From the NCBI RefSeq assembly GCF_000003815.2, contig NC_049984.1, positions 6,468,715-6,532,714 of the forward strand: a stretch of 64,000 bases of DNA, in the 5' to 3' direction. Shown piece after piece: positions 21,093 to 32,852 of the stretch. The translations under genes and the position numbers were made by a program. The notes below the pieces were generated by a model that worked only from the letters and a program-made list of their open reading frames with translations, was not told the origin of the DNA and made no database searches. How positions within the stretch are numbered: position 1 is the stretch's first letter; the number at the start of each line of letters is the position of its first letter. The stretch is from Branchiostoma floridae. Lineage: Eukaryota; Chordata; Leptocardii; Amphioxiformes; Branchiostomatidae.

Positions 21093-24000
21093 CCTTTAGT
21101 GTACATTCATGCTGTTACATATGGGAAGAGTATGAATGGGCTAAGTACAGGTCAGGGAGACATGAATATGTGTTACGCAATACGATGTACACAAAAGCAG
21201 GTTATTTTTCTTCATTCGTTTGACATCAATGGAGGTTTTAACACCACATAGACAAAACGTGCACGTGACACAGAACTGTTAAAGTAATAGGCATCCGCAA
21301 TCCTTCTCACCTCTTCATCCCAACGCAAAAGTACAATTCTATTTGGAAACGTTATTAATCACAACACAGAATGGGCCTATGGGGAAGGTCAATTTGTAAT
21401 TCTATGAAATCGTAATGAAATATACCAAAAGGCACGATTATACATTGGTAATAAATACCGTGGCAATGTCATGGAAAGTTGAATGATTTGATTTTTGATT
21501 CTATAGTTTTGAGAGTTATGAATTATTCTCCATAACTGTGCTACTCTCGTGGGGCGTAGGTTAACCCGATACAAACAGGAAGCAATCAGCGACGTTTGCT
21601 GCTCTAGTTATTCCCCATCACGCCCTCCACTCTTGTCTAATTGGTTAGAACTGCGGGTAATTTATGGGCGAGACGACAAGACGCGGAGTTGTAGGATCTT
21701 GTAGAGTTGTAGATGTCAGGACGGCGGCGAGTCGCGAACAGATAATTAGGTGGACCAAAGTAACGACATTCCTTTGGATAAAAGTAAGTCATTCTATTCA
21801 TAGTTGCATCATGTCTTTCTTCTGGCAATACCACCAAACATTAGTAAGAGTTCGTATAGAAGAAATGATAAGAGATACTTCATCTGTGAGTTCTGATATG
21901 AGACCTCGGCTGTCTTTGTCTGTGCATAATGGCGCGTTTTTAAGGTTTTTAGTAAGCTGTTGTCTTGACCAAATTGGCCCACGAGCTTAACCAACCATTG
22001 GCAGTTTATTGGCTAGGTCTCGGTCTAATGTGCTAGGAGATGCGACTTTTCAGCATAGTGCTTGGTACTTGAATGTCTGTCCCGTGTATTAAGGTACGAT
22101 AACGTGGTTTCAGCTGTTCCATAGCATGTTTCACTTCTATTAAACCCCTGTCATGATAACACCGTGGTCCTCACGCATGCTCCAGGCAGGTCTCTGAGGC
22201 AGATTTTGCACAAGAAAAACGTAATCTAGTCAACATGACTTATTATAGCAATCTACAAGTGAAAGTTGCCATTAACGCAGTCCGTCTTAATCGCACCTCA
22301 CAGGGAGAAAACACAATCAGATTATACCCTTATTAATTAAAAAGAACAGCTAGATGTTGTCACCGTGTACCTTCCTCCTTCGTGAGTCATGTCCCTGCAT
22401 CAACCCCAGTCCTATCCCCAGGGACACAGGCGTGTGCTGAATGTCGGCGCTAAGCTTCTGTGAAACATGTCAAGCTGCGCTGAGCTACCAGAGATGTACA
22501 AGTCCCAGACCTGCATTACATCCTTAAATACCTGTAAGAATGTGTAACGTCTGACTGCATACTGCTTCAAAGAAATGTGCCAAAGTCTAATTACATTTAC
22601 AAGATGGTACATTCATGATTCAAATTCTGCATGTAGCATGTAGATTACAAACCCAGACCTCAAGCCATGACAAAGCTGACGCCAGCATTCTTCTTAACTG
22701 AGCTATAGACCTATTCAAAAAGAGTACCTATAAGTCTTCCAAGGGGTTTTGTTGCCACTCAGGCTGCCAAAGCTTCATTCCTCAAACCATAAACTACAGT
22801 ACGACAGAGTTCAACCAAGGAGGCTGATGATTCCCATGATTCACACCATTTCTCGTTGCTCACATTTTTCTGTACTGAACCCTGTCGTTTGTCATTTCAC
22901 TACTTTGCATCTACAGCACCCGGGATGCAAATTAGGAACGCCCTTCAAATGATTGCCGATAACAGATGAAACGCGTTGATTAACATTCGGAGTTTCAATA
23001 GGAAAAGGCGATTGAATGATGCCACGTCGTGTATTAAAGTGCCAAGCGAGGTCAGGTAGACTAAGTGTTCCCATACAACGTCACAGCTTATGTCTGTACA
23101 GTGATCTCTGTCATGTGACAAGCTGCTGATTCTGATGTTCAGCAGTTCCTATTTCATCTATGAAAGGTTGTAATCTTTTCCTTGAAAAGCACCAAGGCTA
23201 TGCTTACCGGCTTATGCGTCATGACAATTCAAAGTGCTCCCAAATTAATCTACCGGCCCCCTCCGCACACATTCAGACCGGAACGTTTGTGACGTCCAAG
23301 TTAATTACGGTTAGTCCGATTCAAACATGCCTTTCCTGAAGGCCACCCTGGTGATGAAATGACTATTACCCCGCTATTGACTCCACCGTTCGTGGGGCAC
23401 GACTGTAATTCTGCCATACAAGGTCACGAGAATATCACATAAGATCTACACCAGCTTAATCTCCAAGCAGACGCAAGGATCCGGCTCGCTATCTGCCGAG
23501 GAAAGCGCAGAGTGGGTCGACCAAACATAACGTTAAAGACAATAATGGACAGAGACATTGGACTGTCAGGGTCTGCGTTAATGTCTGCCATGAATACTGG
23601 AAAAACTTTGTCGTATGTACCTCACCGGTAAAAACCGGATGAATGATGATGCTGATGATCTGCCAATGAGGAGGCGAATCGTAAAGAATTGCAGTACTCA
23701 CTGTACTGTAACGGCGTGCGAAATGTGAACACCCAAAAAACACAACGTATTAGACGTTAAAATTACCGTATATGAGCTGGATCCTTACATCATATCAACA
23801 GCTCACGTTGGTGTTCTTTCGTTTACCAGACTGCAGAGTACAGCCTCCAACCTACGGGAACTGCACTCATCTTGTGGGCAAACTCCTCTGGCAAATTATT
23901 CGGTCTGTTCGGCCGATTTCAATTATTCTTCACCCACCAATGGAGTCTGGTAGAGACTAGTTTTTTTCGGTAACACCCAGGCCCGATAGCCAGTGAAAGT

Positions 24001-25460
24001 TACAACATTCCACTGAAACATCTGCTTAGCGATTTTCTCATTGGTTCATTGACTTGAAAATTGGACAGGGGCATTGCCACAAGGCTTCACGCGCCCAGAT
24101 ACCACCATACTCTGTTAGGAGTGGACAAAAAACACGTGAGTTTTTTGGGGGTTTGAAAATGCAGAAGAAACTCATCGTACATGAACAGCAATGAGCGCAC
24201 ATCGATACTAAAGGACTGATCATGTCCGCGTGGAGTGTCAAGTTCCGACGATCCATACAAATGAAACGCCAAAAATGAAATAGATGTTTCAAACTCAAAC
24301 CACTCAAGCACATGCGTATGTATACACGGTACAAGCGTGACCAAGACTGATTTGTACTGACACCACCAACGACAAATATAAAAGTATCGGGCCCGTATGT
24401 ATAACCGCCATCCCAAGATCACCACTCACAACATGCTCTTGGGACAGATATGTCTCCTCCAATTATAGCAGCTGTCAAAAACCATCAACGCTACGTTCGT
24501 AGATTATCCCAATCCGGAGTAGCTAATCCCCAGGCAGATGTTGGAGATAAAATGGAAGAAACTTCGCGAAGTTCATTGGCTGTTCTGTTTGCTGGACACC
24601 TAAGTTAAAAACCTATCTCCAAGCCGATATTGGGGGAGGCGATTTTTTAAAGTGTACGATTTAAAAGTACTTAATTGATGTCACCAAAAAAAGTAAGGGT
24701 TCCAGAAAACGCTAATTTGAACATTAACGTTAACTTCTTATCAGACAGTTCAAACGTTAGGTCGATAAAGGTTAGACGTATTCATGTGCCACCTGGTAAT
24801 AAGATACGCCAATACGCATGTGCTTTTGGACACGATTTTAAAATCATTATCAGAAACCATATCCAGTTGTTTGATCTGTTAATTGGCAATCATACTAGAT
24901 GTCCCACCGGGTAGGTCAGTGACCCCTGTTGCCATTAGCGGGCAGGTTCCCATAGAATTCACATTCTATTCTATTCTTCCTTTGTAACCGAATAACGTTA
25001 TAAGTGCCGTATATCTAAGCAGTGGTCGGCTAGCAGCTAGCTTTTGAACTCGGTGTTGTATTTGAGGACATAAAGAATGCGAAGATATGAAAGACGAACA
25101 AATCGGTTGCGGGCAAAGACAAAATGGACCCTGCTTGTTAATGGTCCCAATGGGCCACAGAAGACCTTCCCGTCTATAACATACCTGCAATGACGAGGAC
25201 TTCGCTTCTGTGAACATTTGGAAAAAAGTGCTCATGACTCACAGAAATGTCACGAGGGTCTACCGTACATGTGACGTCACTGCTGACCTACAATGAACGG
25301 AAATATTCTTGATAGGCTCAGAATGACACTAGCAGAGGTAGAATGAAAATTACATACCTTAATGTCACTGGGTACTGCTACTTTTATGTCAAGAGATGTG
25401 TATGTATTGATAAAACGTTATCAATCAAGGTGCACATCTGATCAATGAAGCAAGGCTACG
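21093..25460. other. intergenic stretch without a recognisable gene
   Basis: There are no exons I can support in 4.4 kb. Orphan ends of the TAATCTCCAAG family occur at about 23457 (TTAATCTCCAAGCAGACGC) and about 24608 (CTATCTCCAAGCCGATATTG), without clear partner ends. Confidence 0.45.
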
Positions 25461-25780
25461 CGGGTCACGGGTTCCTCACTGGGCTTCCAATGGCGCCAAT
25501 TCAAAATGGCGTCGTCACCGGAAGCCCAGTGACGAAGAAAGTTCGTCACTGGTTTCCCAGTGATGAATTGCTTTGTTCTGGTGATGAATTCCTTTACTGG
25601 AATTCCAGTGATGAACCTTGACTCGTCACTCGGTTTCCAGTGATGAACTCCGCTCGTCACTCGGGACCCAGTGATGAACGTTCCTCACTGGGTTTTCCGG
25701 TGATTCTTCGGCACTGGACAACGAGTGATGAAATAATAGCACTGGATTGTTCCGGTGGATAGCACTGGATTGTTCCGGTG
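25461..25780 (+). repeat. field of short palindromic TCACTGG...CCAGTGA repeats, part 1
   Basis: About ten imperfect units of roughly 25-35 bp, each a small palindrome of the form TCACTGG-spacer-CCAGTGATGAA (for example CGTCACTGGTTTCCCAGTGA at about 25542). The spacers vary. The units degrade to half-palindromes (CACTGGATTGTTCCGGTG, twice) at the right end. Confidence 0.85.
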
Positions 25781-25794
25781 CTGATCTGCATGAC

Positions 25795-26045
25795 ATTCAT
25801 ACACAAAGAATAGTTAGAGTCAGACGACTAACAAGTGTGTTATCTATTAGAATAATAGTAGGCTAGCCCTTCAGGCGTCGCCAAAAAATTTTTTATTCAT
25901 ACACAAAGAATAATTTGAGTCACACAACCTACGGGTGAGTTAACTATTAGGCAAAGAAAAACCTATTTTATTCATACACAAAGGATAGTTAGAATCAGGC
26001 GACTAACAGGTTTGTTATCTATTAGGCAAAGAAAACCTTCTTGCC
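25795..26045 (+). repeat. three tandem copies of a 75-100-bp ATTCATACACAAAG unit
   Basis: ATTCATACACAAAG(A/G)ATA starts at 25795, 25895 and 25970. Each copy is followed by TTAGAGTCAGACGACTAAC-like and TTATCTATTAG-like strings. The array separates two fields of palindromic repeats. Confidence 0.9.
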
Positions 26046-26060
26046 TAAGTTCTACGGAAC

Positions 26061-26335
26061 ATTTGTCGTCACTGGTTTACCAGTGGGGAATATTTGTCGT
26101 CACTAGTTTACCAGTGGGGAATATTTGTCGTCACTGGTTTACCGGTGGGGAATATTTGTCGTCATTGGTTTACCAGTTCGAACGGTACTCTCATCACTCG
26201 GTTTCCAGGGATAATTCCGGTAAACAAGTGCTGAAGTTTCCTCATCACTGGAAAACTAGTGACGACAAACATTCCCCACTGGTAAGCCAGTGACGACGCG
26301 ATCTTCACCACTGGATGCCGAGTGATGAGAAATTT
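26061..26335 (+). repeat. field of short palindromic repeats, part 2 (31-bp tandem core)
   Basis: Four units with 31-bp period start with GTCGTCACTGGTTTACCAGT at 26065, 26096, 26127 and 26158, spaced by GGGGAATATTT. They are followed by inverted versions (GTGACGACAAACATTCCCC at about 26259) and two further palindromes, so the field holds units in both orientations. Confidence 0.88.
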
Positions 26336-27726
26336 ACCCGTGACCTCGGAACTTAAACTATGTTAGTCATGGATTGACTTGGATGAAAGAGTGTTGATAT
26401 TACCGCCCTACCGGCCGACCCAGGGTGGGAGGGGGGCAGGTTGACCTTGAGTCATGTCGCCGATGTTCTGTAGAACCGCCGCTCTGACAGGTGGTTATAG
26501 CGCCCGCAGTGGGGAGGGGAGAATCTTGTACTGGCCCTCACTCCGTTATAGAGCAGAATGGAGTGAAAATTGCATCTCATAACAAAAGTTTGCCACAATA
26601 ACTTTACAATGACTCAGGAATTGCGGAAGATGGGAGGTGCCAAAGCAAGAGTAGGGGTGCATTATCTCCAAGTAACGTTACATCCCCAGCTTATAATTGA
26701 CAGCTTGAAGAATATGGTAAGCTTTACTCAAAGCAGGCATGTCAGGCCAGATGAGTACCTGTCTGATATATCAATCTTATCAAGATGTTTGGTTGTGCTG
26801 GTTTTGTACGTCTTTTGGCACATTTGCCTTTGAAGTGCTCCCTTCACAGCACGCTGCAGCACAAAACACGTAAAAGCAGCGGAAAATGATCGGTCGAAAG
26901 GTCATGTATGTAGACGTCCGAAAAAGTTACCAAAACGTTACTTTTATATCGCTTGGTTACTTTCCAACTGCGAACAGACAAAAATAATCTTGTTGTTTCA
27001 ACAACGTTTCTTTTGCTCAAGGACGGCACGACATCCAATAGCCTCACCCATAAACCCACCGCAGCTATTATAGTGTTCCACACAAACGCCACAGGTGAAG
27101 CAATATAATCACCATCATTGCCCGGACCGTGTCTCAAACCGTGAGATCCACGGACATCAGTGGGAGAGAAGTGAGCTAAATTCCCTGATTACTATCTACC
27201 CGAAGGGCCATGTAACCTCTCATCGTAAAGGTTATAAATCAGTTAAGACTTCAATACGGTAAGGGGTCGCCTCGCGGCGGCCCGTCTCTAATTTCCGCCT
27301 CCACTGGTGCCGAGAGATAAGGAGAGAGGAGACATTATAGAAGTGATGAAGACATTTCTCCTGCCATCCACCAGCGGTACAAGTACGTGCTAACGTGCAC
27401 GGGGAACGAGTTGATGAAGTGCACTGTGATGCCAGCTATGATTGGTTTTTATTTCCCTGTTTACAGCAAAGTGTTTCTATATTTCTGAACAAATAGCACC
27501 ACAATCCAAAGTGATGAAGATATCTTTCTATTAACAAAGTTAACAGTACATTCTCGGTTAACCAAGTTAGCGGTACATGCTATCATGCACAGGAAGAAAG
27601 TAATACAATTAGTTTCTTTTCTATCTTTTAGTACGAATGGCTTAGACAACCGTTGATAAATGACCCTACGATATCTGTTTCCATTTGTTATTAAAAGCTT
27701 AGAAATCAGGTGATGAATGTCACTGC
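26336..27726. other. intergenic stretch, no gene seen
   Basis: No feature is supported in this 1.4 kb. Confidence 0.4.
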
Positions 27727-28121
27727 TATATCTGCAGTCATTTCTTTGTTTTCTGTTTTCATTACATTGTTTTCATCACGTTATCATTAATTGTTTTCTG
27801 TTTTCACTACGATATCATTAATGCAATTCATCTCAGGAAGTAAAACAAACCCAATCAGAGCTTAAACTTCGACTCAGCACAGAGCATTTATGGTTTTCAA
27901 CGCAATTTAGACCAATCTAGACGGTCCCATATCTTAATTGGTACTGGATATCTGCAGTGATTTGTTTGTTTTCTGTTTTCACTACGTTTTCATAAATGCA
28001 TTCCATCTGTGGAAGGAAAACAAACCCAATCAGAGCTCAAACTTTGATTCAGCACAAAGCATTTTTAGTTTCCGGCGCAATTCAGATCAATCTAGACGGT
28101 CCCATATCTTAATTGGTACTG
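27727..28121 (+). repeat. two-copy tandem duplication of about 175-220 bp
   Basis: Both copies start TATCTGCAGT(C/G)ATTT and end TCTAGACGGTCCCATATCTT AATTGGTACTG. Copy 1 (27727-27946) has an extra internal duplication of TTGTTTTCTGTTTTCA relative to copy 2 (27947-28121). Confidence 0.9.
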
Positions 28122-28414
28122 TGATATCGCGTCTTTATAGCCTCTCGGGCCCGTTTTGTTGGACATCTCAGGTGCTATTGATTGCTTTCTGCCATGGATA
28201 GATGGCAGTGGTTGATGACATCCCTCGGGCTCAGAGCGCTGGTTTCGCGGGGTTGCTTGGGGTTCTTCGGGAAACTTCTGTAAAGGTTCCTTGACAAATT
28301 CGTCTCCTTTTGAGATTGAGACTTCGTGACTATCTCACCAGAAACAGATAACAGTTTGTGTAATGTGCTCGTCTTTTCTCAAGAACGTTACTTTTCATTA
28401 CCACTATCCATGTA

Positions 28415-28985
28415 TACTCATGCCCGTAGCCAGGGGGGCGGGGGTGGGGGGTTCAGGGGGTTCGGAAGAACCACACACACACGCTGAAAGGTCCACATTT
28501 TCACATTCGAAGGTCCACTTTTTCATGTCCAATATATTTTTTCAAAGGCATGACTGATTTGCATTTTTCACTGATAGACATTTCATTCAATCTTAGTGAG
28601 TCTTATCAGCAATTTGCCCCAGAAAGTGCAGGAAATGGCTTTTCAAAGGGTCCAGATTTCAACATTTCCCCGGACCTCCATTCGTTATGATGCCTCGCGC
28701 CTTTGGTGTCGGACATGGTGAAAATATGTTAGGGGAGTCGGTCTCAAAAACTTATACCAAAAGCTTTGTGTAATTTTATAGAAATTCCATTAAACTTAGC
28801 CAGCAAATTTTGCCTGTCAAAATGCAGGAAATGACGTTTCAGAGGGTCAAGATTTCAATTTGTTTCTGGGGGAGCATGCCCCCAGACCCCCCTAGGCAGC
28901 TCACGCCTTCGGCGTGAGTCTTACGCCTGCGGCGCTCGCTGGTCCCAGAAGTACTAAAAAAAAATCCTGCCTACGGGCATGAGTA
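28415..28985. mobile_element. 571-bp TIR element with 8-bp duplication (TACTCATGCCCGTAG ends)
   Basis: The left end TACTCATGCCCGTAGCCAGG and the reverse complement of the right end (TACTCATGCCCGTAGGCAGG) differ at one base. A perfect 8-bp target duplication, TCCATGTA, lies at 28407-28414 and 28986-28993. The interior has internally repeated GGGTC(C/A)AGATTTCAA segments, a GCATGCCCCCAGACCCCCCT motif common to many invertebrate repeats, and no ORF. It is a non-autonomous, probably hAT-like element. Confidence 0.92.
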
Positions 28986-28993
28986 TCCATGTA

Positions 28994-30009
28994 AGATACC
29001 ATGAAATGTCAGATTTGGCGATGCGACACCAATATGCAATGAATACAAGTCTAATATTTCAATGGCAGCGTACTCTCTTTAATTCAAATTTGAAGCGCTT
29101 TGATCAAAGTCCTCAAAACCCGAGATAAAAAGTGTAATACGCCTTGACTAAATCTTAAGTCACCATTGAAGATGCATCGCCAATCAAAAACATGTGGCTG
29201 AATGTTTCACTAAGGCGTATCAAACTGCAGAGTCAGGTGATACCATGACAATAGAGTAGTGGGTTTGTCAGTAGTGCCAGACGTCAGTGATTATTTCATC
29301 CTTTATCCTTCATGATCAGCATAGAAGAGGTTCACACAAGCACGTGCCCAATGCGATTAGTTTTCCAAGCCTTTTAAGCACAAATAAGCAGAAGGAAGCG
29401 ACAGGTACCGTTATGCATTATTAAATCATTAACAACTGGCATTGACTGATAAAGAAAGGTTCGTCTTGGCCTTATGTTGAGTTGAACAAGACTAGAAATC
29501 AGCCATACAAAACGAACTGTCATATTCATTTAACGATGTTTGAGGACACCATATGGTTTGAAAACGTCAAAGAGAGAACATTGAAAGTTGAAAGTTATTC
29601 AGTACTGCTTTTTGATTTCCATTACTAAAATCTAGATCCTACAAAATAGCGTAGATACCAAGATAATAGTTACTCTTAGCATCTGGATAGATTTTGAAGA
29701 CTGTCAGACGTTTCGGGTAGCATGCGCTACCTTTCGTCAATGACAAGGAGCTTAGAAACCAGTCGAATGCAGGACAGATATGGCCAGAATTTCCAGATTT
29801 GTACAGAACGGTCGAAAGGCACAGTCAGTAACCACGATAACACACGAGTTACTTCTGAGTATGTATAAAATAGGCCTGAAATATCAGCCCAACAACGTAC
29901 TGTTGAAGCTTCAAAGTTGTTACCAACGACGTTGTTTCGTGTTTGACATTACTCGACAACAAACAGGAGGCGTTCAATCTCCTGAGAGGATTTACACGGA
30001 TGAACAGTT
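28994..30009. other. intergenic stretch, no gene seen
   Basis: No exon or repeat is recognised in this 1 kb. Confidence 0.4.
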
Positions 30010-30400
30010 CGGAGAACCGATACACGGAGTCACCGTGAGTCACCAACAATACATCATTCTACACGTCGCCACAGCGTCATCCATGCATGACGTCAACATC
30101 TTCAATATGATCAGTTCGACGAACCGATACACGGAGCAACCAGATGACCACTGTGATTCTACTCGTCGTCACAGCGTCATCCATGCATGACGTCAACATC
30201 TTCAATATAATAGTTCGACGAACCGATACACGGAGCAACCAGATGACCACTGTGATTCTACACGTCGTCACAGCGTCATCCATGCATGACGTCAACATCT
30301 TCAATATAATAGTTCGACGAACCGATACACGGAGCAACCAGATGACCACTGTGATTCTACACGTCGTCACAGCGTCATCCATGCATGACGTCAACATCTC
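30010..30400 (+). repeat. 99-100-bp tandem repeat, four copies
   Basis: The string AGCGTCATCCATGCATGACG recurs at 30073, 30173, 30272 and 30371. The last three units are almost identical and the first is diverged. Each unit contains the near-palindrome GTCATCCATGCATGAC. Open frames on both strands simply repeat with the unit. Confidence 0.95.
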
Positions 30401-30898
30401 CATATATTTAAAGTTCTCTTGAAAACCGTTGCTCAAGTCTCCCTCGATTCAATTCATCCAGGCAATTACATCCCCATAAACCACTCGGGATGTTCACGAC
30501 CTTTACGTCACGCTTGGGCCTCCCCCGCTGCTGTGGGTGTGGTTAAATGTTGGAGCAGCGGGCTCCTCTCCAACAGTATCTGAGCAGGTTATCGGCAGGA
30601 GGGCAGGCGATGCTGAGTTACGGACGGCAAGGATTCGTTAGCTTCTTGACTGGTAAGATCAATACATTCCCGATGCGTATTATGGAGTCAGTGTTCACAA
30701 AATGTGCTGATGGTCCAGGGCGATATTGGATGACGATCTGCCGATAGAACGAGAAAACGCATGAATCTAGGAATTCTTTTATTTTTCATTGCGTCAAAGT
30801 AAAGGGAGTATATTCTGTCGACCATTCTGCTGTGCGACTTTGTAAGGCTAAACTGTTATCTTTCTTATAATGCCCTTGTCACACAGCAGAAAATAGGT

Positions 30899-30975
30899 TG
30901 GCCGACAAGTCTGTTGATTTTTCGGCCGACAAGTCTGATGATTTTTCGGTCGACAATTCTGATGATTTTTCGGCG
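30899..30975 (+). repeat. 24-bp tandem repeat, about three copies
   Basis: GCCGACAAGTCTGATGATTT units with TTCG joints start at 30901, 30925 and 30949. The period is a multiple of three, so it reads as an eight-residue repeat (D-K-S-D-D-F-S-A), but no gene context is seen. Confidence 0.85.
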
Positions 30976-32837
30976 GCAATATACCTGGTGTTCTCTAGAG
31001 CTCTCGATCATCGCGCGGTTTTTAGAGATCGGCGGCGCCGATACTCGCAGGTCCACGAGTCCCGTCCAATGCGATGGGGTAGATTTCCAGATTGGTGATT
31101 TTTTTTAATTCGACGACCTTCTGACAATCAGACAGGGACTCGAGCATTTTGCCTGTAATGCTCTTTCTGTAAAGAGCATACTTCATCATCATCAATTACT
31201 GTGTTCTCCATCTGCAGCCTTTGAAAAGTCCCGCAGCTGCATTCCGTCTTTCTCCATTATTATTCTCCATTGTGCCCTGCATCCTGCAAGCTGGAGTTTC
31301 TTAGGTTGTACGAGCATTCTTCCTTAAAAAAAACGCACAACCAATGGCGGTAGTCGAACGTCTAAGTTCGGAGATTTCGACTTCCTCTAGATGAAATCTA
31401 GAAACGTAATGTCATGAAGATTGTTCCATAACCTGGTGAAACGTTACCATGTGCGGAGTGGGAGACCCGACCGCAGTCCTGCCGCATAGCAAACCGTAAA
31501 GTAAGACAGACATGTCTGAACTCTAGCAACAAGTTGGTGTCACAAGTTCCTTTATGTTTTTTTCTAAGACCCAATCCATTAGTGCTTTCCCCTATACTCC
31601 TGCCGTATCCTGGTATTGCCTGCCTGACCCTGATGAAGCCGTAAACTTTGATCGCTCAGGTATTTTAATGAAAACCTAATTCAGCCCATATCCCTGATAG
31701 GCATTTTAGACCAAATAACGTTTCGCGTTGAGGTTTCAAGTTGATTCTATTCAGCAACTTAGATGGTTCATAATGATAATGACATCTGCCAGAAGCGCAA
31801 ACATGAATGACGAGAAAGATTCCATCCAGTGTCCCATGTGTTGATCAAGAGTTGTTAGGTAAAGCATGGTGACAGCATAATGGCTAACGAGAGGCGTATT
31901 AAAAATTCTCATAGCCACATGATTCTTTTGACTGCTCGGGGAGACGCTGTCTTATCTATTTTCACTGGCAAGTACGCGCGTATGCGTATGTGTTCCGTCA
32001 TGTGTGGTTATGGTTGTTGTCGTAGTTGTCCTTACAATGCAATCTCCAAGCAGTTATAAGGATCCGGCCGAGGCTCGGTGTGTTACGCGTTTTTACGATA
32101 TCTACTGCGTTTTTCTCAGTAGTATAGTGCACATTCACAACCCTTCACTCCTCACTCGCTTCTAACGACAGGAAAGCGCGCTGCTTTTAACTAGAGAGAG
32201 AGAGGCCGCAAAGATCAACAAAATAGACCCGCTCGATTCATCTTCTTGGAGATTATCTAACATGTTGTTTCTCTGGTCCTTTCTCTTGCCTGTGAAACGT
32301 TGTCACCATTTCTGATTCTACAAAGTTGGGGCGTAACATTTAGCCTAAAACCCCGTGAAGGTGACGTCCTTGGCGTAGGTGGCTTTCCCAAGGCCCATGA
32401 CATTTACTTACCGCGACCTACGTGCAATTGCCTTTGTAAGGGCAGTTAATTGCACGTAGAACCTGCGTGTGTCCTTTGTGAATGATTACAAGAGCATCGT
32501 AAGACCCAAGGTCTTAGAAGGCAATGCGACAAAAGCTTTTCTGATCTTTTGTGACAGGGGCACGTGTTTCTCAATCCTAAACACGGAGACGATTCCAATG
32601 AAAACAGCTTTGTCACCGTCAGCCTGGATGTCAAAAAGCAAACACGAGATAGGGTGCCAACACTGGCAGTCGGTCAAACGTTACTCACTTCGCGATGTGT
32701 GTCTGGCATCTACGCTATATCGCAGTGGGACGTAGTGGCATAAACGCTTACAAGATATGTAAATCCTTAGTTTTTCCCAGAATATGGGTTTAGATTCTCC
32801 TTACTCACTTCTCCCTTTGATTGTCTTTCCTTCGTGT
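30976..32837. other. region upstream of the neuropeptide gene
   Basis: No 5' exon or promoter can be named. A TAATCTCCAAG-type element lies inside (32033-32256). Non-coding first exon(s) of the PQRFamide gene are expected somewhere here because its coding exon begins at a splice acceptor. Confidence 0.4.
32033..32256. mobile_element. TIR element (TAATCTCCAAG family), about 220 bp
   Basis: The left end CAATCTCCAAGCAG pairs with the right end CTTCTTGGAGATTA. The flanks show no clean duplication. It shares AAGGATCCGGC just inside the left end with the orphan end at about 23457, suggesting a subfamily. Confidence 0.6.
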
Positions 32838-32852
32838 GTTTCAGCAAACGCT

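Noticed and set aside
23452-23743. TIR element starting at the orphan TTAATCTCCAAGCAGAC end
   Set aside because: No partner terminus or target duplication was found within 1 kb, so only an orphan end is recorded.
25461-26335. CRISPR-like array of palindromic repeats and spacers
   Set aside because: Repeat length and spacing are irregular, units occur in both orientations, and the DNA is clearly animal.
32784-32852. Upstream in-frame ATG extending the neuropeptide precursor by 23 residues
   Set aside because: A strong splice acceptor ends at 32844, and the downstream ATG starts a perfect signal peptide; the extension would bury it.
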